Shown in pieces: positions 1-8,377 of a stretch of 64,000 nucleotides of DNA. The notes beneath the pieces were generated by a model that was not told the DNA's origin, did not search any database, and saw only the letters and a program-made list of their open reading frames with translations. The position numbers were made by a program, and so were the translations under genes. The stretch is from Xenophilus azovorans DSM 13620 (GTDB lineage: Bacteria > Pseudomonadota > Gammaproteobacteria > Burkholderiales > Burkholderiaceae_C): assembly GCF_000745855.1 (NCBI RefSeq), contig NZ_JQKD01000003.1, forward strand, positions 1 through 64,000, in the 5' to 3' direction. How positions within the stretch are numbered: position 1 is the stretch's first letter; the number at the start of each line of letters is the position of its first letter.

Positions 1-204
1 CGCGACCGCCTGTACGCCGAGTGCGCCCGCGCCGTCAGCGAGGCCGGCGCCGAGCGCGAGTCGCTCTTGCTGGCCCGCCTGGCGCTGCTGCTGTTCGAGC
101 AGCTCGGCGACGAGGCGCGATGCCGCCAGGCCCTGGCCGACGCCCTCCACGCCCTGCCCGTACCATCCCTGTCCGCGTTCGGCAACGACACACAAGGAGA
201 TTGA
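1..204 (+). CDS. C-terminal end of a small DUF2783-like protein (partial)
   Basis: An open frame enters from the left edge and ends with TGA at 202-204, giving 67 residues with no visible start. It is helical and Leu/Ala-rich. The stretch ERESLLLARLALLLF followed by a QLGDEARCRQAL segment resembles the DUF2783 family, small proteins often encoded beside flavin monooxygenases. The function of that family is unknown. The stop lies 3 nt before the Bug receptor start and the receptor's ribosome-binding site lies inside this gene, so the two are probably co-transcribed. The family call rests on pattern resemblance only. Confidence 0.5.
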   Translation, partial: RDRLYAECARAVSEAGAERESLLLARLALLLFEQLGDEARCRQALADALHALPVPSLSAFGNDTQGD

Positions 205-207
205 ACG

Positions 208-1182
208 ATGCAACGACGACACCTGCTGGCCACGCTGGCTTCCGGCGCGGCCCTGGCCGCCACCCCCTTCGCGCGCGCCCAGGGCTGGCCCGAGCAGCCC
301 ATCAAGTGGATCGTGCCCTACCCGGCCGGCGGCGGCACCGACGTGATCGCCCGCGCCCTGGCCGAGGCCATGCGCGGCCCGCTGGGCCAGCCGCTGCTGA
401 TCGACAACCGCCCCGGCGCCGCCACCAACATCGGCGCCGACCTGGTGGCCAAGAGCAAGCCCGACGGCTACACCATCATGTCGGCCGACAACGCCGTGCT
501 GGCCTTCAACGAGTACCTGTTCAGCAAGCTGCCCTTCAGCCCCGACAAGGACTTCAGCTACATCGGCGCGATCGGCAAGTTCCCGCTGGCGCTGGTGGTG
601 CACCCGGACTTCCCGGCCAAGGACTTCAAGGAGTTCTTCGCCTACGTGAAGGCCAACCCCGGCAAGGTGAACTACGCCTCGCCCGGCAACGGCTCGCCGC
701 ACCACCTGGCGATGGAGATGTTCAAGAACCGCACGAGCACGTTCCTCACCCACATCCCCTACCGCGGCGCGGCGCCGGCGATGCAGGACGTGATGGGCGG
801 CCAGGTGCCGTGCATGTTCCTCGACCTGGCCTCGGGCCTGCAGATCATGCAGAGCGGCAAGGTGCGCGTGCTGGCCATCGGCTCGGGCGCACGCAGCAAG
901 CTGCTGCCCAGCGTGCCGACGCTGGCCGAGGTGGGCGTGCGCGACTCGGAAGTGTTCGCCTTCCAGGGCCTGCTGGGCCCGGCCGGGCTGCCGGCGGCGA
1001 CGGTGCAGCGCCTGAACACGGAGCTGAACCGTTCTTTCTCCACCCCGGCCGTGATCAAGCGCTTCGCCGACATCGGCATGGACGCGATGCCGGGCACGCC
1101 CGAGCAGTTCCACCAGCTGGCGCGTGCCGAATCGCGGCGCTGGGGGCCGGTGATCAAGGCCGCCGGCATCAAGCTGGATTGA
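208..1182 (+). CDS. Bug-family tripartite tricarboxylate transporter substrate receptor
   Basis: This is a 324-aa periplasmic solute-binding protein of the Bug/TctC family. These proteins bind carboxylates, aromatic acids or related small ligands. Residues 1-25 form a signal peptide starting MQRRHLLATL (twin-arginine-like) and ending ARAQ. Family hallmarks follow in order: PGGGTDVIAR-type motif near residue 41, KPDGYT near 88, HIPYRGAAPAMQDVMGGQ near 190-207, PSVPTLAEVG near 240, and the AGIKLD C-terminus. The start is supported by AAGGAG at 194-199. No TctA/TctB membrane genes are nearby, so it is an orphan receptor. Its ligand cannot be told from sequence. Confidence 0.93.
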   Translation: MQRRHLLATLASGAALAATPFARAQGWPEQPIKWIVPYPAGGGTDVIARALAEAMRGPLGQPLLIDNRPGAATNIGADLVAKSKPDGYTIMSADNAVLAFNEYLFSKLPFSPDKDFSYIGAIGKFPLALVVHPDFPAKDFKEFFAYVKANPGKVNYASPGNGSPHHLAMEMFKNRTSTFLTHIPYRGAAPAMQDVMGGQVPCMFLDLASGLQIMQSGKVRVLAIGSGARSKLLPSVPTLAEVGVRDSEVFAFQGLLGPAGLPAATVQRLNTELNRSFSTPAVIKRFADIGMDAMPGTPEQFHQLARAESRRWGPVIKAAGIKLD

Positions 1183-1209
1183 CGCGCCGGCGCGTGGACC
1201 TTCTATGAT
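1179..1209 (+). promoter_or_regulatory. Candidate sigma-70 promoter for the M48 protease gene
   Basis: TTGACG (1179-1184) and TATGAT (1204-1209) each match the consensus hexamers at five of six positions, but they are 19 nt apart, longer than the ideal 17. The -35 overlaps the stop codon of the Bug receptor gene, so the protease would have its own promoter. GC-rich repeats of GGCGGGCCGGCC follow in the leader. Confidence 0.35.
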
Positions 1210-1299
1210 CCGCGCGCCGCATCGGGCGGCATCCGGCGGGCCGGCCCGCGCCGCAGCGCGGCGGGCCGGCCTTCGCTTCCAAGAAACCAGGGAGTTCCC

Positions 1300-2085
1300 A
1301 TGCATCGTTATCGCTGGGCCGCATGCGCGGCCGTGGCAGCCGTGGCCGCGCTCACGGGCTGCGAAACCATGAAGTCCGCCGACGGCGCCAGTGCGCTGCT
1401 GGCTGCCGGCGGAACCGCCGCCAAGGCCATGTCGCTGAGCGACGGCGACGTGGTCGCCATGTCCGACCAGTCCTGCGCCGCGATGGACCAGAAGAACCAG
1501 ATCGCGCCGGCCGGCAGCAAGTACACGCAGCGCCTGAACCAGCTCGTGCGCCAGATGCCGACCACCGTCAACGGCAAGCCGGCGGTCTACAAGGTCTACG
1601 TGACGCAGGACGTGAACGCCTGGGCCATGGCCAACGGCTGCATCCGCGTCTACAGCGGCCTGATGGACCTGATGACCGACGACGAGGTACGCGGCGTGCT
1701 GGGCCACGAGATCGGCCACGTGGCGCTGGGCCACAGCAAGTCCCGCATGCAGACCGCCTACGCCGCCTCCGCCGCGCGGGCGCTGGCCGCATCGGCCGGC
1801 GGCGTGGTGGGGCAGCTGTCGCAGTCGCAGGCCGGCGACCTGGCCGAGAAGTTCGTCAACGCGCAGTTCTCGCAGGCGCAGGAAAGCGCGGCCGACAACT
1901 ATTCCTTCGACCTGCTGACCGAGCGCAAGCTGGAGCGCAAGGGCCTGGTCACCGCCTTCGAGAAGCTGGCCCAGCTCAGCGGCGGCGCGTCCGGCGGCAG
2001 CTCGATCCTCAGCTCGCACCCGCCGTCGTCGGAGCGCGCGGCCGCGATGCGCAAGCGCCTGGACGCCGCCACCGCGAAGAAGTGA
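1300..2085 (+). CDS. M48-family metalloprotease, lipoprotein (LoiP/BepA-like)
   Basis: A 261-aa zinc metalloprotease of family M48, expected on the periplasmic side of the outer membrane. The N-terminus has a lipoprotein signal with lipobox LTGC (Cys21). The zinc motif HEIGH lies at residues 136-140 and the third ligand is probably Glu195 in QESAADNYSFD. Length is close to E. coli LoiP (about 250 aa), which works in envelope quality control. The ATG at 1300 follows CAGGGAG. A hairpin without a T-tract follows the gene (2096-2116). The substrate is not known, and the assignment to LoiP rather than another M48 lipoprotein is tentative. Confidence 0.9.
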   Translation: MHRYRWAACAAVAAVAALTGCETMKSADGASALLAAGGTAAKAMSLSDGDVVAMSDQSCAAMDQKNQIAPAGSKYTQRLNQLVRQMPTTVNGKPAVYKVYVTQDVNAWAMANGCIRVYSGLMDLMTDDEVRGVLGHEIGHVALGHSKSRMQTAYAASAARALAASAGGVVGQLSQSQAGDLAEKFVNAQFSQAQESAADNYSFDLLTERKLERKGLVTAFEKLAQLSGGASGGSSILSSHPPSSERAAAMRKRLDAATAKK

Positions 2086-2095
2086 CGCGGCGCCT

Positions 2096-2116
2096 CCGGG
2101 CGCTGCACGCGCCCGG
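2096..2116. terminator. GC-rich hairpin after the M48 protease gene
   Basis: An 8-bp perfect stem CCGGGCGC / GCGCCCGG (2096-2103 and 2109-2116) has a 5-nt loop TGCAC. No T-run follows, so it may attenuate or stabilise RNA ends rather than act as a classical intrinsic terminator. Confidence 0.3.
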
Positions 2117-2137
2117 GGGCTGGACTAAGCTCGCGGG

Positions 2138-3055
2138 ATGACCACCCCCTCCTTCACCCCCAAGAGCTATTCCCCCACCCCGGCCCGGCGCGTCGCGTTC
2201 CTGGGCCTGGGCGTGATGGGCTACCCCATGGCCGCCCACCTGGCCAAGGCGGGCCACACGGTCACCGTCTACAACCGCACGCCCGCCAAGGCCGCCGCGT
2301 GGCTGCAGGAGCTGGGCGGCGCGCCGCACGCCGGCGCGCCCACGCCGCGCGAGGCCGCCGCCGGTGCCGACATCGTGTTCTGCTGCGTCGGCAACGACGA
2401 CGACCTGCGCAGCGTGGTGCTGGGCGACGACGGCGCCTTCGCCGGCATGCAGGCGGACGCCGTGTTCGTCGACCACACCACCGCCTCCGCCAACGTCGCG
2501 CGCGAGCTGTCGGAGGCCGCGCAGGCCAAGGGCCTGCACTTCATCGACGCCCCCGTCTCCGGCGGCCAGGCCGGCGCGCAGAACGGCGTGCTCACCGTGA
2601 TGTGCGGCGGCGAGGCCGCGCCCTTCGAGCGGGTGGAGCCGGTCGTCGGCGCCTTCGCCCGCGCCGTGACGCTGCTGGGCGCCAGCGGCGCCGGCCAGTT
2701 GGCGAAGATGGTCAACCAGACCTGCATCGCCGGCCTGGTGCAGGGGCTGGCGGAGGCCATCGCCTTCGGCCAGCGCGCCGGGCTGGACATGGCGAAGGTG
2801 CTCGAGGTGATCGGCAAGGGCGCCGCGCAGAGCTGGCAGATGGACAACCGCGGCAAGACCATGATCGAAGGCAAGTTCGACTTCGGCTTCGCGGTCGACT
2901 GGATGCGCAAGGACCTCGGCCTGGTGCTCGACGAGGCCAAGCGCAACGGCGCGCGCCTGCCCGTCACGGCGCTGGTGGACCAGTTCTATGCCGACGTGCA
3001 GCAGGCCGGCGGCAGCCGCTTCGACACCTCCAGCCTCGTCACTCGGCTGAAATAA
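2138..3055 (+). CDS. NAD(P)-dependent oxidoreductase of the 3-hydroxyisobutyrate dehydrogenase family
   Basis: A 305-aa beta-hydroxyacid dehydrogenase (relatives: MmsB, GarR, GlxR), oxidising a small 3-hydroxy acid or reducing a semialdehyde in the cytoplasm. The dinucleotide fold starts with GLGVMG at residues 23-28, the substrate signature VDHTTAS and DAPVSGG follows, and the catalytic Lys is Lys190 in KMVNQTCIAGLVQG. The enzyme carries about 18 extra residues before the Rossmann strand, a somewhat long N-terminus; no closer in-frame ATG precedes the GxGxxG, so 2138 is kept. It stands alone between the M48 gene and a repeat region. The exact substrate is not predictable. Confidence 0.9.
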   Translation: MTTPSFTPKSYSPTPARRVAFLGLGVMGYPMAAHLAKAGHTVTVYNRTPAKAAAWLQELGGAPHAGAPTPREAAAGADIVFCCVGNDDDLRSVVLGDDGAFAGMQADAVFVDHTTASANVARELSEAAQAKGLHFIDAPVSGGQAGAQNGVLTVMCGGEAAPFERVEPVVGAFARAVTLLGASGAGQLAKMVNQTCIAGLVQGLAEAIAFGQRAGLDMAKVLEVIGKGAAQSWQMDNRGKTMIEGKFDFGFAVDWMRKDLGLVLDEAKRNGARLPVTALVDQFYADVQQAGGSRFDTSSLVTRLK

Positions 3056-3081
3056 ACCCACCCCCAGTCTTCGCGGACCTT

Positions 3082-3180
3082 GGCCTGCCCTGAGCCTGTC
3101 GAAGGGTTCCGCTCCGCCAACCCCCTCAAGGGGGCACACCCTGCGGCCTGGCAGAGCCAGTTCCGCGGGTGTTCCCGCAT
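3082..3180. repeat. Dispersed Comamonadaceae-type intergenic repeat with hairpin
   Basis: The convergent gap between the dehydrogenase and dolP holds CCCTGAGCCTGTCGAAGGG (3088-3106), then CCCCCT-CA-AGGGGG (3121-3134), then a GC-rich tail with CTGCGGCCTGGCAGAGCC. I recognise this composite from many Comamonadaceae genomes, where it is scattered between genes. The C5/G5 hairpin could end transcription from both sides, though no T-tract is present. Only one copy is present in this window, so its repeat nature is recalled rather than shown here. Confidence 0.55.
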
Positions 3181-3227
3181 GGCCTGCTCCGCGGCCTTCG
3201 GATCGGAAGCGTTGCGTCAGTTTCTTT

Positions 3228-3977
3228 TCAGCGCACGGGCGTCGTCACCACGCCCGGCGCGGCCGGCGGCGGCGAGTCCATCGGCGGCAGCGGCACGTGC
3301 GAGCCCTCGGTGGGCGTGGCCTGCGGCGGCGCGCCGGTGCCGCCCGGCACGGCGGTGGCGCCCTCGTCGATGAACTCGAACACCCGCACCACCTTCGCCA
3401 CGCCGGAGATGCCGCGCGCGATGTCGGTGGCGCGGTCGCCCTCACGGCGCGTGACCAGGCCCATCAGGTAGACCGCGCCGCCCTCGGTCACGACCTTGAT
3501 CGAGTTGGCCGGCACGTCGCTGGCGTCCAGCAGCGAGGCCTTGACCTTGCTCGTGATGTAGGTGTCGTTGGAGCGGCGCCGGATGTCGAGCGCCGGGCCG
3601 ACCACCACCTCGTTGACCACGTGGCGCACGTTGGGCGTGGTGCGCACCGCCTCGCCGGCGCGGGCCTTGTCCTGCTCGCTGCCCACGGTGCCGATCACCA
3701 GCGCCGTGCGGTTGAAGCTGATGACGGTGACGTTCATCTGGTCGTTGGCGATCTCGCGGATGCGCGCGGCGGCGCGCAGCTCGATCGCCTGGTCGTCCAG
3801 TTGGGCGCCGGAGCTGCGGCGGTCGGTGGCCATCAGGCCCACCCCGGCCGCGGCGGCGCCGCCCACCACCAGCGGCACGCAGGCCGAGAGCGCGCCGGCC
3901 AGCGTGCAGGCCGCCAGCGCGGCGGCAGCCAGGCGCAGCGGCGCCGTCGAACGGGTGCGAAGGGTCGTGATCGTCAT
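3228..3977 (-). CDS. dolP: BON-domain outer-membrane lipoprotein DolP-like (YraP)
   Basis: A 249-aa lipoprotein with a lipobox ending LSAC around residue 33 and two BON domains (about residues 65-130 and 140-210), then a Pro/Thr-rich tail. E. coli DolP (191 aa) binds anionic phospholipids at the division site and supports envelope integrity; this version is longer through its C-terminal low-complexity tail. The ATG at 3977 is chosen because AGGAAG sits 8 nt upstream and the ATG overlaps the diaA stop as ATGA. The order yraN-diaA-dolP matches the conserved E. coli neighbourhood, which supports the name. Confidence 0.88.
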   Translation of the reverse strand: MTITTLRTRSTAPLRLAAAALAACTLAGALSACVPLVVGGAAAAGVGLMATDRRSSGAQLDDQAIELRAAARIREIANDQMNVTVISFNRTALVIGTVGSEQDKARAGEAVRTTPNVRHVVNEVVVGPALDIRRRSNDTYITSKVKASLLDASDVPANSIKVVTEGGAVYLMGLVTRREGDRATDIARGISGVAKVVRVFEFIDEGATAVPGGTGAPPQATPTEGSHVPLPPMDSPPPAAPGVVTTPVR

Positions 3978-4585
3978 GGCGAAACTTCCTGTTCTCCGAG
4001 TAGTTGGGCATCCACCGCGTCGCACAGGCAGTGCAGCGCGGTGAGGTGGACTTCATGGACGCGCAGCGGCCGCTCGTGCGGCACGCAGACCTGCACGTCC
4101 GTCTCGCGCAGCGCGCGGCCGACGGCGCCGCCGGCCCCGCTGCCGACGCCGCCGGTCAGGGCGATCACGGTCATCTCGCGCTCGTGCGCCGCCGACACCG
4201 CCGCCAGCACGGCGGCCGACTCGCCGCTGGGCGTGAGGGCCAGCAGCACGTCGCCCGCCTCGCCCAGCACGCGCACCTGCCGCGCGAAGCCCTGGGCGTC
4301 GGCGGCAGCGCGCGTGTCGGCCTGCGGGTCGCTCAGCGGGCCGTCGATGGCCAGGGCGGCCAGCGAGGGCCGCTCGCGCTCGAAGCGGCCGACGAACTGC
4401 GCGGCGAACTGCGCGGCCAGCAGGCCGGACACGCCGGCCCCGCAGGCCAGCACCTTGCCGCCGCTGGTGACGCAGGCCAGCAGCGCCTGCACGGCCTGCA
4501 CGAGCGGCTTGCTCAGCCCCGGACCACCCTGGTACTTGAGGTCGGCGCTGTCGATGAAATGCTGCTGGATGCGAAGCTCGAGCAT
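3974..4585 (-). CDS. diaA: SIS-domain phosphoheptose isomerase-like protein DiaA
   Basis: A 203-aa sugar-isomerase (SIS) protein of the GmhA/DiaA group. In E. coli DiaA is a tetramer that binds DnaA and promotes replication initiation, whereas GmhA isomerises sedoheptulose-7-phosphate. The SIS nucleotide-sugar loop reads ACGAGVSGLLAAQFAAQF near residue 48, followed by FVGRFERERPSLAALAI. The start at 4585 (MLELRIQQHFIDSADLKYQ) matches the usual family start; upstream in-frame codons look non-coding. Its stop overlaps the dolP start by 4 nt. Position between yraN and dolP favours the DiaA role over GmhA. Confidence 0.85.
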   Translation of the reverse strand: MLELRIQQHFIDSADLKYQGGPGLSKPLVQAVQALLACVTSGGKVLACGAGVSGLLAAQFAAQFVGRFERERPSLAALAIDGPLSDPQADTRAAADAQGFARQVRVLGEAGDVLLALTPSGESAAVLAAVSAAHEREMTVIALTGGVGSGAGGAVGRALRETDVQVCVPHERPLRVHEVHLTALHCLCDAVDAQLLGEQEVSP

Positions 4586-4697
4586 GTTGGCGGGCGATGA
4601 TAGCGGCGGGCCCTGCAACCAAACGTGCAGGACGGCGCCGCGCATGCGTGGAATGGAGCGCGATGCCGCGTGCGAGGTTCCCGGCTTGGGGGTGGCC

Positions 4698-5093
4698 TCA
4701 TTCCGCGTCGAAGGCGGCACGCAGCCAGGTGATGCCCGTGGGCTCCACCAGCACCGCGTCGAAGCGGCAGGGCGGCGGCGAAGGCAGGCGCAGCAGGTAG
4801 TGCCGCGCGGCGAAGACGATGCGGCGGCGCTTGGCCGCGCCGATGCTGGCCGCGGCGCCGCCGTGGGCCGTGCTGCCGCGCCGCCGCACCTCGACGAAGA
4901 CCAGCGTGCCGCCGGGCTCGCGCATCACCAGGTCGATCTCGCCGCCGCCGCGGCCGGGGGTTCGATAATTGCGCGCCAGCAGCGCCAGGCCGGCGGCGCG
5001 CAGGTGCGCCAGCGCCGCGTCCTCGGCGGCGTCGCCCTGCGACTTGGTCGTGGCGCGCGCAGCGCCCGCGACGACGCGAGACAGAAAACCCAT
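4698..5093 (-). CDS. yraN: UPF0102 family protein YraN
   Basis: A 131-aa member of UPF0102, related in fold to Holliday-junction resolvase/restriction-type nucleases but of unknown cellular function. The endonuclease-like core GGGEIDLVM followed by LVFVEVRRR carries the family's E-x-D...E-V-R pattern. It heads the yraN-diaA-dolP set, with a 112-nt gap to diaA. The ATG (5091-5093) lies a single base from the divergent rsmI GTG at 5095, so any promoter for either gene must lie inside the other gene. Confidence 0.92.
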   Translation of the reverse strand: MGFLSRVVAGAARATTKSQGDAAEDAALAHLRAAGLALLARNYRTPGRGGGEIDLVMREPGGTLVFVEVRRRGSTAHGGAAASIGAAKRRRIVFAARHYLLRLPSPPPCRFDAVLVEPTGITWLRAAFDAE

Positions 5094-5094
5094 C

Positions 5095-6048
5095 GTGACC
5101 TCCCTGACTTCCAGCGCCTCCTTCGGCGCCGCCCTGCAAGCCGCACACGAGGCGGCGGGCGCGCAGCATTATCCGGGGGGCACGCTCTACGCCGTCGCCA
5201 CGCCGATCGGCAACCTGGCCGACATCACGCTGCGCGCGCTGCACGTGCTGCAGATCGCCGACGCGGTCGCCTGCGAGGACACGCGCCACACGCAGCAGAT
5301 GCTGCGCGCCTACGGCATCGAGCGGCCCGCCGCGCAGCTGCTGGCGGTGCACCAGCACAACGAGGCCGAGGCGGCGCAGGCCGTGGTCGCGCGGCTGGCC
5401 GCGGGCCAGCGCATCGCCTTCGTCAGCGACGCCGGCACGCCCGGCGTGAGCGATCCCGGCGCCCGCCTCGCCGCCGCCGTGCGCGCGGCCGGGCACCGCG
5501 TGCTGCCGTTGCCCGGTGCGAGCAGCGTCACCACGCTGGTCAGCGCCGCCGCGCTGGTGGACGACGCGGGCGGCGCCTTCGTCTTCGCCGGCTTCCTGCC
5601 GGCGCGCGGGCGGGAGCGCGAGGCGGCGCTGCGGCTGCTCGCCGCCGAGCCCCGCGCCGCGCTGCTGCTGGAGGCGCCGCACCGCATCGAGGCGCTGGCG
5701 CAGTCGCTGGCCGCGCTGGGCGCGCGCCCCGTCACCGTGGGACGCGAGCTGACCAAGCAGTTCGAGGAGATCGCCACGCTGCCGGCGCAGGAACTGGCGG
5801 CCTGGCTGGTCGCCGCGCCGCAGCGCACGCGCGGCGAGTTCGTGCTGGCGCTGCACCCGCTCGCGCGCCCCGCCGCCGGCGGGGCCGAGCCGGCGCTGGA
5901 CGCCGAGGCCGAGCGCGTGCTCGGCCTGCTGCTGGCCGAGCTGCCGACCAAGGGCGCGGTGCGGCTGGCCGCGCAGATCACCGGCGCGCCGCGCAATGCG
6001 CTCTATGCGCGGGCGGTGGCGCTGCAGCAGGCGGCGCCGGACGCCTGA
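5095..6048 (+). CDS. rsmI: 16S rRNA (cytidine(1402)-2'-O)-methyltransferase RsmI
   Basis: A 317-aa tetrapyrrole-methylase-fold enzyme that methylates the 2'-OH of C1402 in 16S rRNA, fine-tuning the decoding centre. Hallmarks: LYAVATPIGNLADITLRAL, ACEDTRHT, SDAGTPGVSDPG, VLPLPGASSVTTLVSA, and TVGRELTKQFEEI. The start is taken as GTG at 5095 because the coding match begins soon after and no ATG lies between it and the core; this gives an N-terminal extension of about 25 residues common in Comamonadaceae. The gene ends 4 nt before the convergent GST gene. Confidence 0.93.
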   Translation: MTSLTSSASFGAALQAAHEAAGAQHYPGGTLYAVATPIGNLADITLRALHVLQIADAVACEDTRHTQQMLRAYGIERPAAQLLAVHQHNEAEAAQAVVARLAAGQRIAFVSDAGTPGVSDPGARLAAAVRAAGHRVLPLPGASSVTTLVSAAALVDDAGGAFVFAGFLPARGREREAALRLLAAEPRAALLLEAPHRIEALAQSLAALGARPVTVGRELTKQFEEIATLPAQELAAWLVAAPQRTRGEFVLALHPLARPAAGGAEPALDAEAERVLGLLLAELPTKGAVRLAAQITGAPRNALYARAVALQQAAPDA

Positions 6049-6052
6049 GCAT

Positions 6053-6799
6053 TCAGAGGTCGAGTTCGGGATAGCGCCGGAAGATGCCTTCCTCGTTGAA
6101 GGCGATGCGGCGCGGGCTGCGCAGGTAGGCCGCCACGCGGGGCACGGCTTGCACGCGGTCGTGCAGTTGCACCACGGCCGGCGTGCGGGCGAGTGCCCGC
6201 TTCGCGGCCCGCGGGAAGGCATGGCGCAGCCCGGCCACCAGCTGGAACAGCGACAGGTCGGCATAGCTGAGCGCATCGCCCACCAGGTGCGCCGGGCCCG
6301 CCGGGTTGCGCGCCAGCACCTGCTCGAACCAGCCGAGGTACTTGGGGATGCGCTCGCGGCAGAAGGCGCGGCTGCGCTCGATCGCGGCCTCGCGCTGGTC
6401 CTCGTAGTACATCGACACCGACAGCGGGTGGTGCGTGTCGTGCGCCTCGGCCACCACGTCGGCGACGGTGAGCTGGAGCTGCTGCGTCCACACGCGGTCG
6501 GCCTCGCCTTCGGCCACCAGCCCGAGCCGCGGGCCCAGGTAGAGCAGGATGGCGGCCGTCTGGCCCACCACCACGTCCCCGTCGATCAGGAAGGGCGGCG
6601 CGAAGGAGGGACGCGGGTTGTGCGGATCGCCCAGCGTGCGCATCAATGCCTCCTCGCCGCCGCCGCGCGCGGGCGGCTCGCGCGCCACGTCCACGTAGGG
6701 CGCGCCGGCCGCCTCCAGCGCCAGCCGGACGAACTCGCCGCGGCCCTGGATGGTGGGCCAGTAGTGGAGCTGGTAGGGAGTGCGGTTCGTGCCGGTCAT
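6053..6799 (-). CDS. Glutathione S-transferase family protein
   Basis: A 248-aa cytosolic GST. The N-terminal thioredoxin-like domain begins YQLHYWPTIQGRGEFVRLALEAAG, sigma-class-like with a Tyr near the start as likely glutathione activator, and contains the PFLIDGD...QTAAILLYLG segment that binds the gamma-Glu of glutathione. The all-helical C-terminal domain covers roughly residues 95-235. It is the last gene of a leftward group (FAD oxidoreductase, two Bug receptors, M81 peptidase), separated from the peptidase by 81 nt, so co-transcription is possible but not certain. The conjugation substrate is unknown. Confidence 0.88.
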   Translation of the reverse strand: MTGTNRTPYQLHYWPTIQGRGEFVRLALEAAGAPYVDVAREPPARGGGEEALMRTLGDPHNPRPSFAPPFLIDGDVVVGQTAAILLYLGPRLGLVAEGEADRVWTQQLQLTVADVVAEAHDTHHPLSVSMYYEDQREAAIERSRAFCRERIPKYLGWFEQVLARNPAGPAHLVGDALSYADLSLFQLVAGLRHAFPRAAKRALARTPAVVQLHDRVQAVPRVAAYLRSPRRIAFNEEGIFRRYPELDL

Positions 6800-6880
6800 G
6801 CCAGCAGTCTGCGCCGCGGCGTCGGCGCGCGGCGTCGGACGATGCGCCGCTGCGCCACCCGGAAGGTCTTCGCCCGCGCC

Positions 6881-8362
6881 TCAGGCGGCGGGGCCGGGCC
6901 GCACGCCGGGGCGCAGCCGCCTGTACGGGTAGCGGGCCGGGTCCGCCGCGGCGTCGCCGGGCGCCTCGACCAGCAGGACGTCGCGGCTCAGCGGGCCGAA
7001 GTCCGCGCGGAAGTGGCAGGTGCTCTTGAGCACCAGGATGGCGGCGCGCGCCGGGTCGGCGCCGAGGTGGTGGAACGGCGCCGGGTCGAAGGCCTGCATG
7101 CGGGTGGTGCTGACGACGACGCGCGTTCCGCCGATGCGCAGCAGCGCCATCGGGCCGAGGTCCATGCGCAGGCCGCCGGCCACGCTGCCGGTGGACACGA
7201 AGCGGCCGTCCCCCAGCCGCTCGACGACGAAACGGCCGGCGAAGGGCGGGCGACCCAGGGCGATGTCGATCGACGCGCCCTCCCCGGCGGCGTGGGCCGC
7301 GGCTGCCGCGGCCGCATCGCACAGGATGCCCAGCAGCGCGCCCTGCGCCTGCGCGCGCACCAGCGCGGCGAGCAGGCCGGTCGTGTCCGATCCGGCCCCG
7401 GCGCCGGGGTTGTCCTGCACGTCCGCCAGCAGCACCGGCCCGGTGCCGGGCGCGCTGCTGCGCCGCATCGCTTCCTCGACGGCGGCGTCCATCGGCCACA
7501 GCGCCGCCTCGAAGTGCGGCGCTTCGTCCAGCACGGCGCGCAGCAGGCTGGCGCATGCCTCGTCGGCCGCGGACTGGCTGTCCGCATGCACCATCACGGC
7601 GGGGCCGCACCAGTGGCGGTCGTTCAGGGGGAAGCCGGCCGCATAGCAGCGGCTGACCACCTCGCCGGCATCGGCGAGCGAGCGGTCGACGATCCTGCGG
7701 CTGGGGCCGTCCAGCGTGGACTGGGCATGCAGCGGGATCAGGAAGGGCAGGTGCGCGATCGCCACGCCGGCGCTGCGCCCGCGCACCAGCAGCCGCCGGA
7801 CCAGGCCCGCGGCGATCCGTCCGCACGCCACCCGGTCGACGTGCGGGTAGGTGCGATAGACCACCGCGCCGTCGATCATCCGGGCGAAGGCGGGCGACAG
7901 GTTGGCGTGGTAGTCGAGCGTGACGACGATCGGCACCTGCTCGCCCGCCACTGCGCGCACGCGCCGCAGCAGCTCGGCCTCCGGGTCGTCGAGACGAGGC
8001 GTCGCCATGGCGCCGTGCAATTCGAGGTAGATGGCGTCGGGTCGCGGCGCACCGGCCAGGCGCGACACCAGTTCGCCGCACACGTGCTCGAAGGCCTCGT
8101 CGCTGACCATGCCGCCGGCGCCGCCGCTGGCCCAGGCCAGCGGCAGCAGCGCGTGGTCCTGCCCGATCGCCTGCAGGAAGCCGGTGGTCGGGAAGGCGCC
8201 CGAGCCCAGTTCGTCCAGCATCCGGGCGCCGGGCAGCAGCGGCGGGCGGTCGCGGCGCGACAGGAAGTGGTCCAGCCCCACGTCCTGCGACGGCGCGAAG
8301 GAGTTGGACTCGTGCGAGAAACCGCCGAGGGCGATGCATGCCTTTTTCGCCGCACCTGTCAT
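6881..8362 (-). CDS. M81 family metallopeptidase (MlrC-like)
   Basis: A 493-aa member of peptidase family M81, named after MlrC, which cleaves linear microcystin products. In most bacteria the natural substrate is unknown, possibly small peptides or amides. The metal-site motifs are visible: GGFSHESNSF at residues 13-22, ELHGAM near 108, LDYHANLSP near 150, and QDNPGAGAGSDTTG near 320. It follows the second Bug receptor by 15 nt, so it is very likely in the same transcript. Association with Bug receptors is frequent for M81 genes, hinting that an imported compound is the substrate. Confidence 0.88.
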   Translation of the reverse strand: MTGAAKKACIALGGFSHESNSFAPSQDVGLDHFLSRRDRPPLLPGARMLDELGSGAFPTTGFLQAIGQDHALLPLAWASGGAGGMVSDEAFEHVCGELVSRLAGAPRPDAIYLELHGAMATPRLDDPEAELLRRVRAVAGEQVPIVVTLDYHANLSPAFARMIDGAVVYRTYPHVDRVACGRIAAGLVRRLLVRGRSAGVAIAHLPFLIPLHAQSTLDGPSRRIVDRSLADAGEVVSRCYAAGFPLNDRHWCGPAVMVHADSQSAADEACASLLRAVLDEAPHFEAALWPMDAAVEEAMRRSSAPGTGPVLLADVQDNPGAGAGSDTTGLLAALVRAQAQGALLGILCDAAAAAAAHAAGEGASIDIALGRPPFAGRFVVERLGDGRFVSTGSVAGGLRMDLGPMALLRIGGTRVVVSTTRMQAFDPAPFHHLGADPARAAILVLKSTCHFRADFGPLSRDVLLVEAPGDAAADPARYPYRRLRPGVRPGPAA

Positions 8363-8377
8363 GAAGCGGGCCCGCGC

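Noticed and set aside
3121-3134. Classical rho-independent terminator after the 3-hydroxyisobutyrate dehydrogenase-like gene
   Set aside because: The C5/G5 hairpin is present but lacks a T-tract. It is better described as part of a dispersed repeat with possible terminator activity.
3297-6074. A plus-strand open frame of about 925 codons over dolP, diaA, yraN and rsmI
   Set aside because: It conflicts with four conserved genes and has antisense-like composition.
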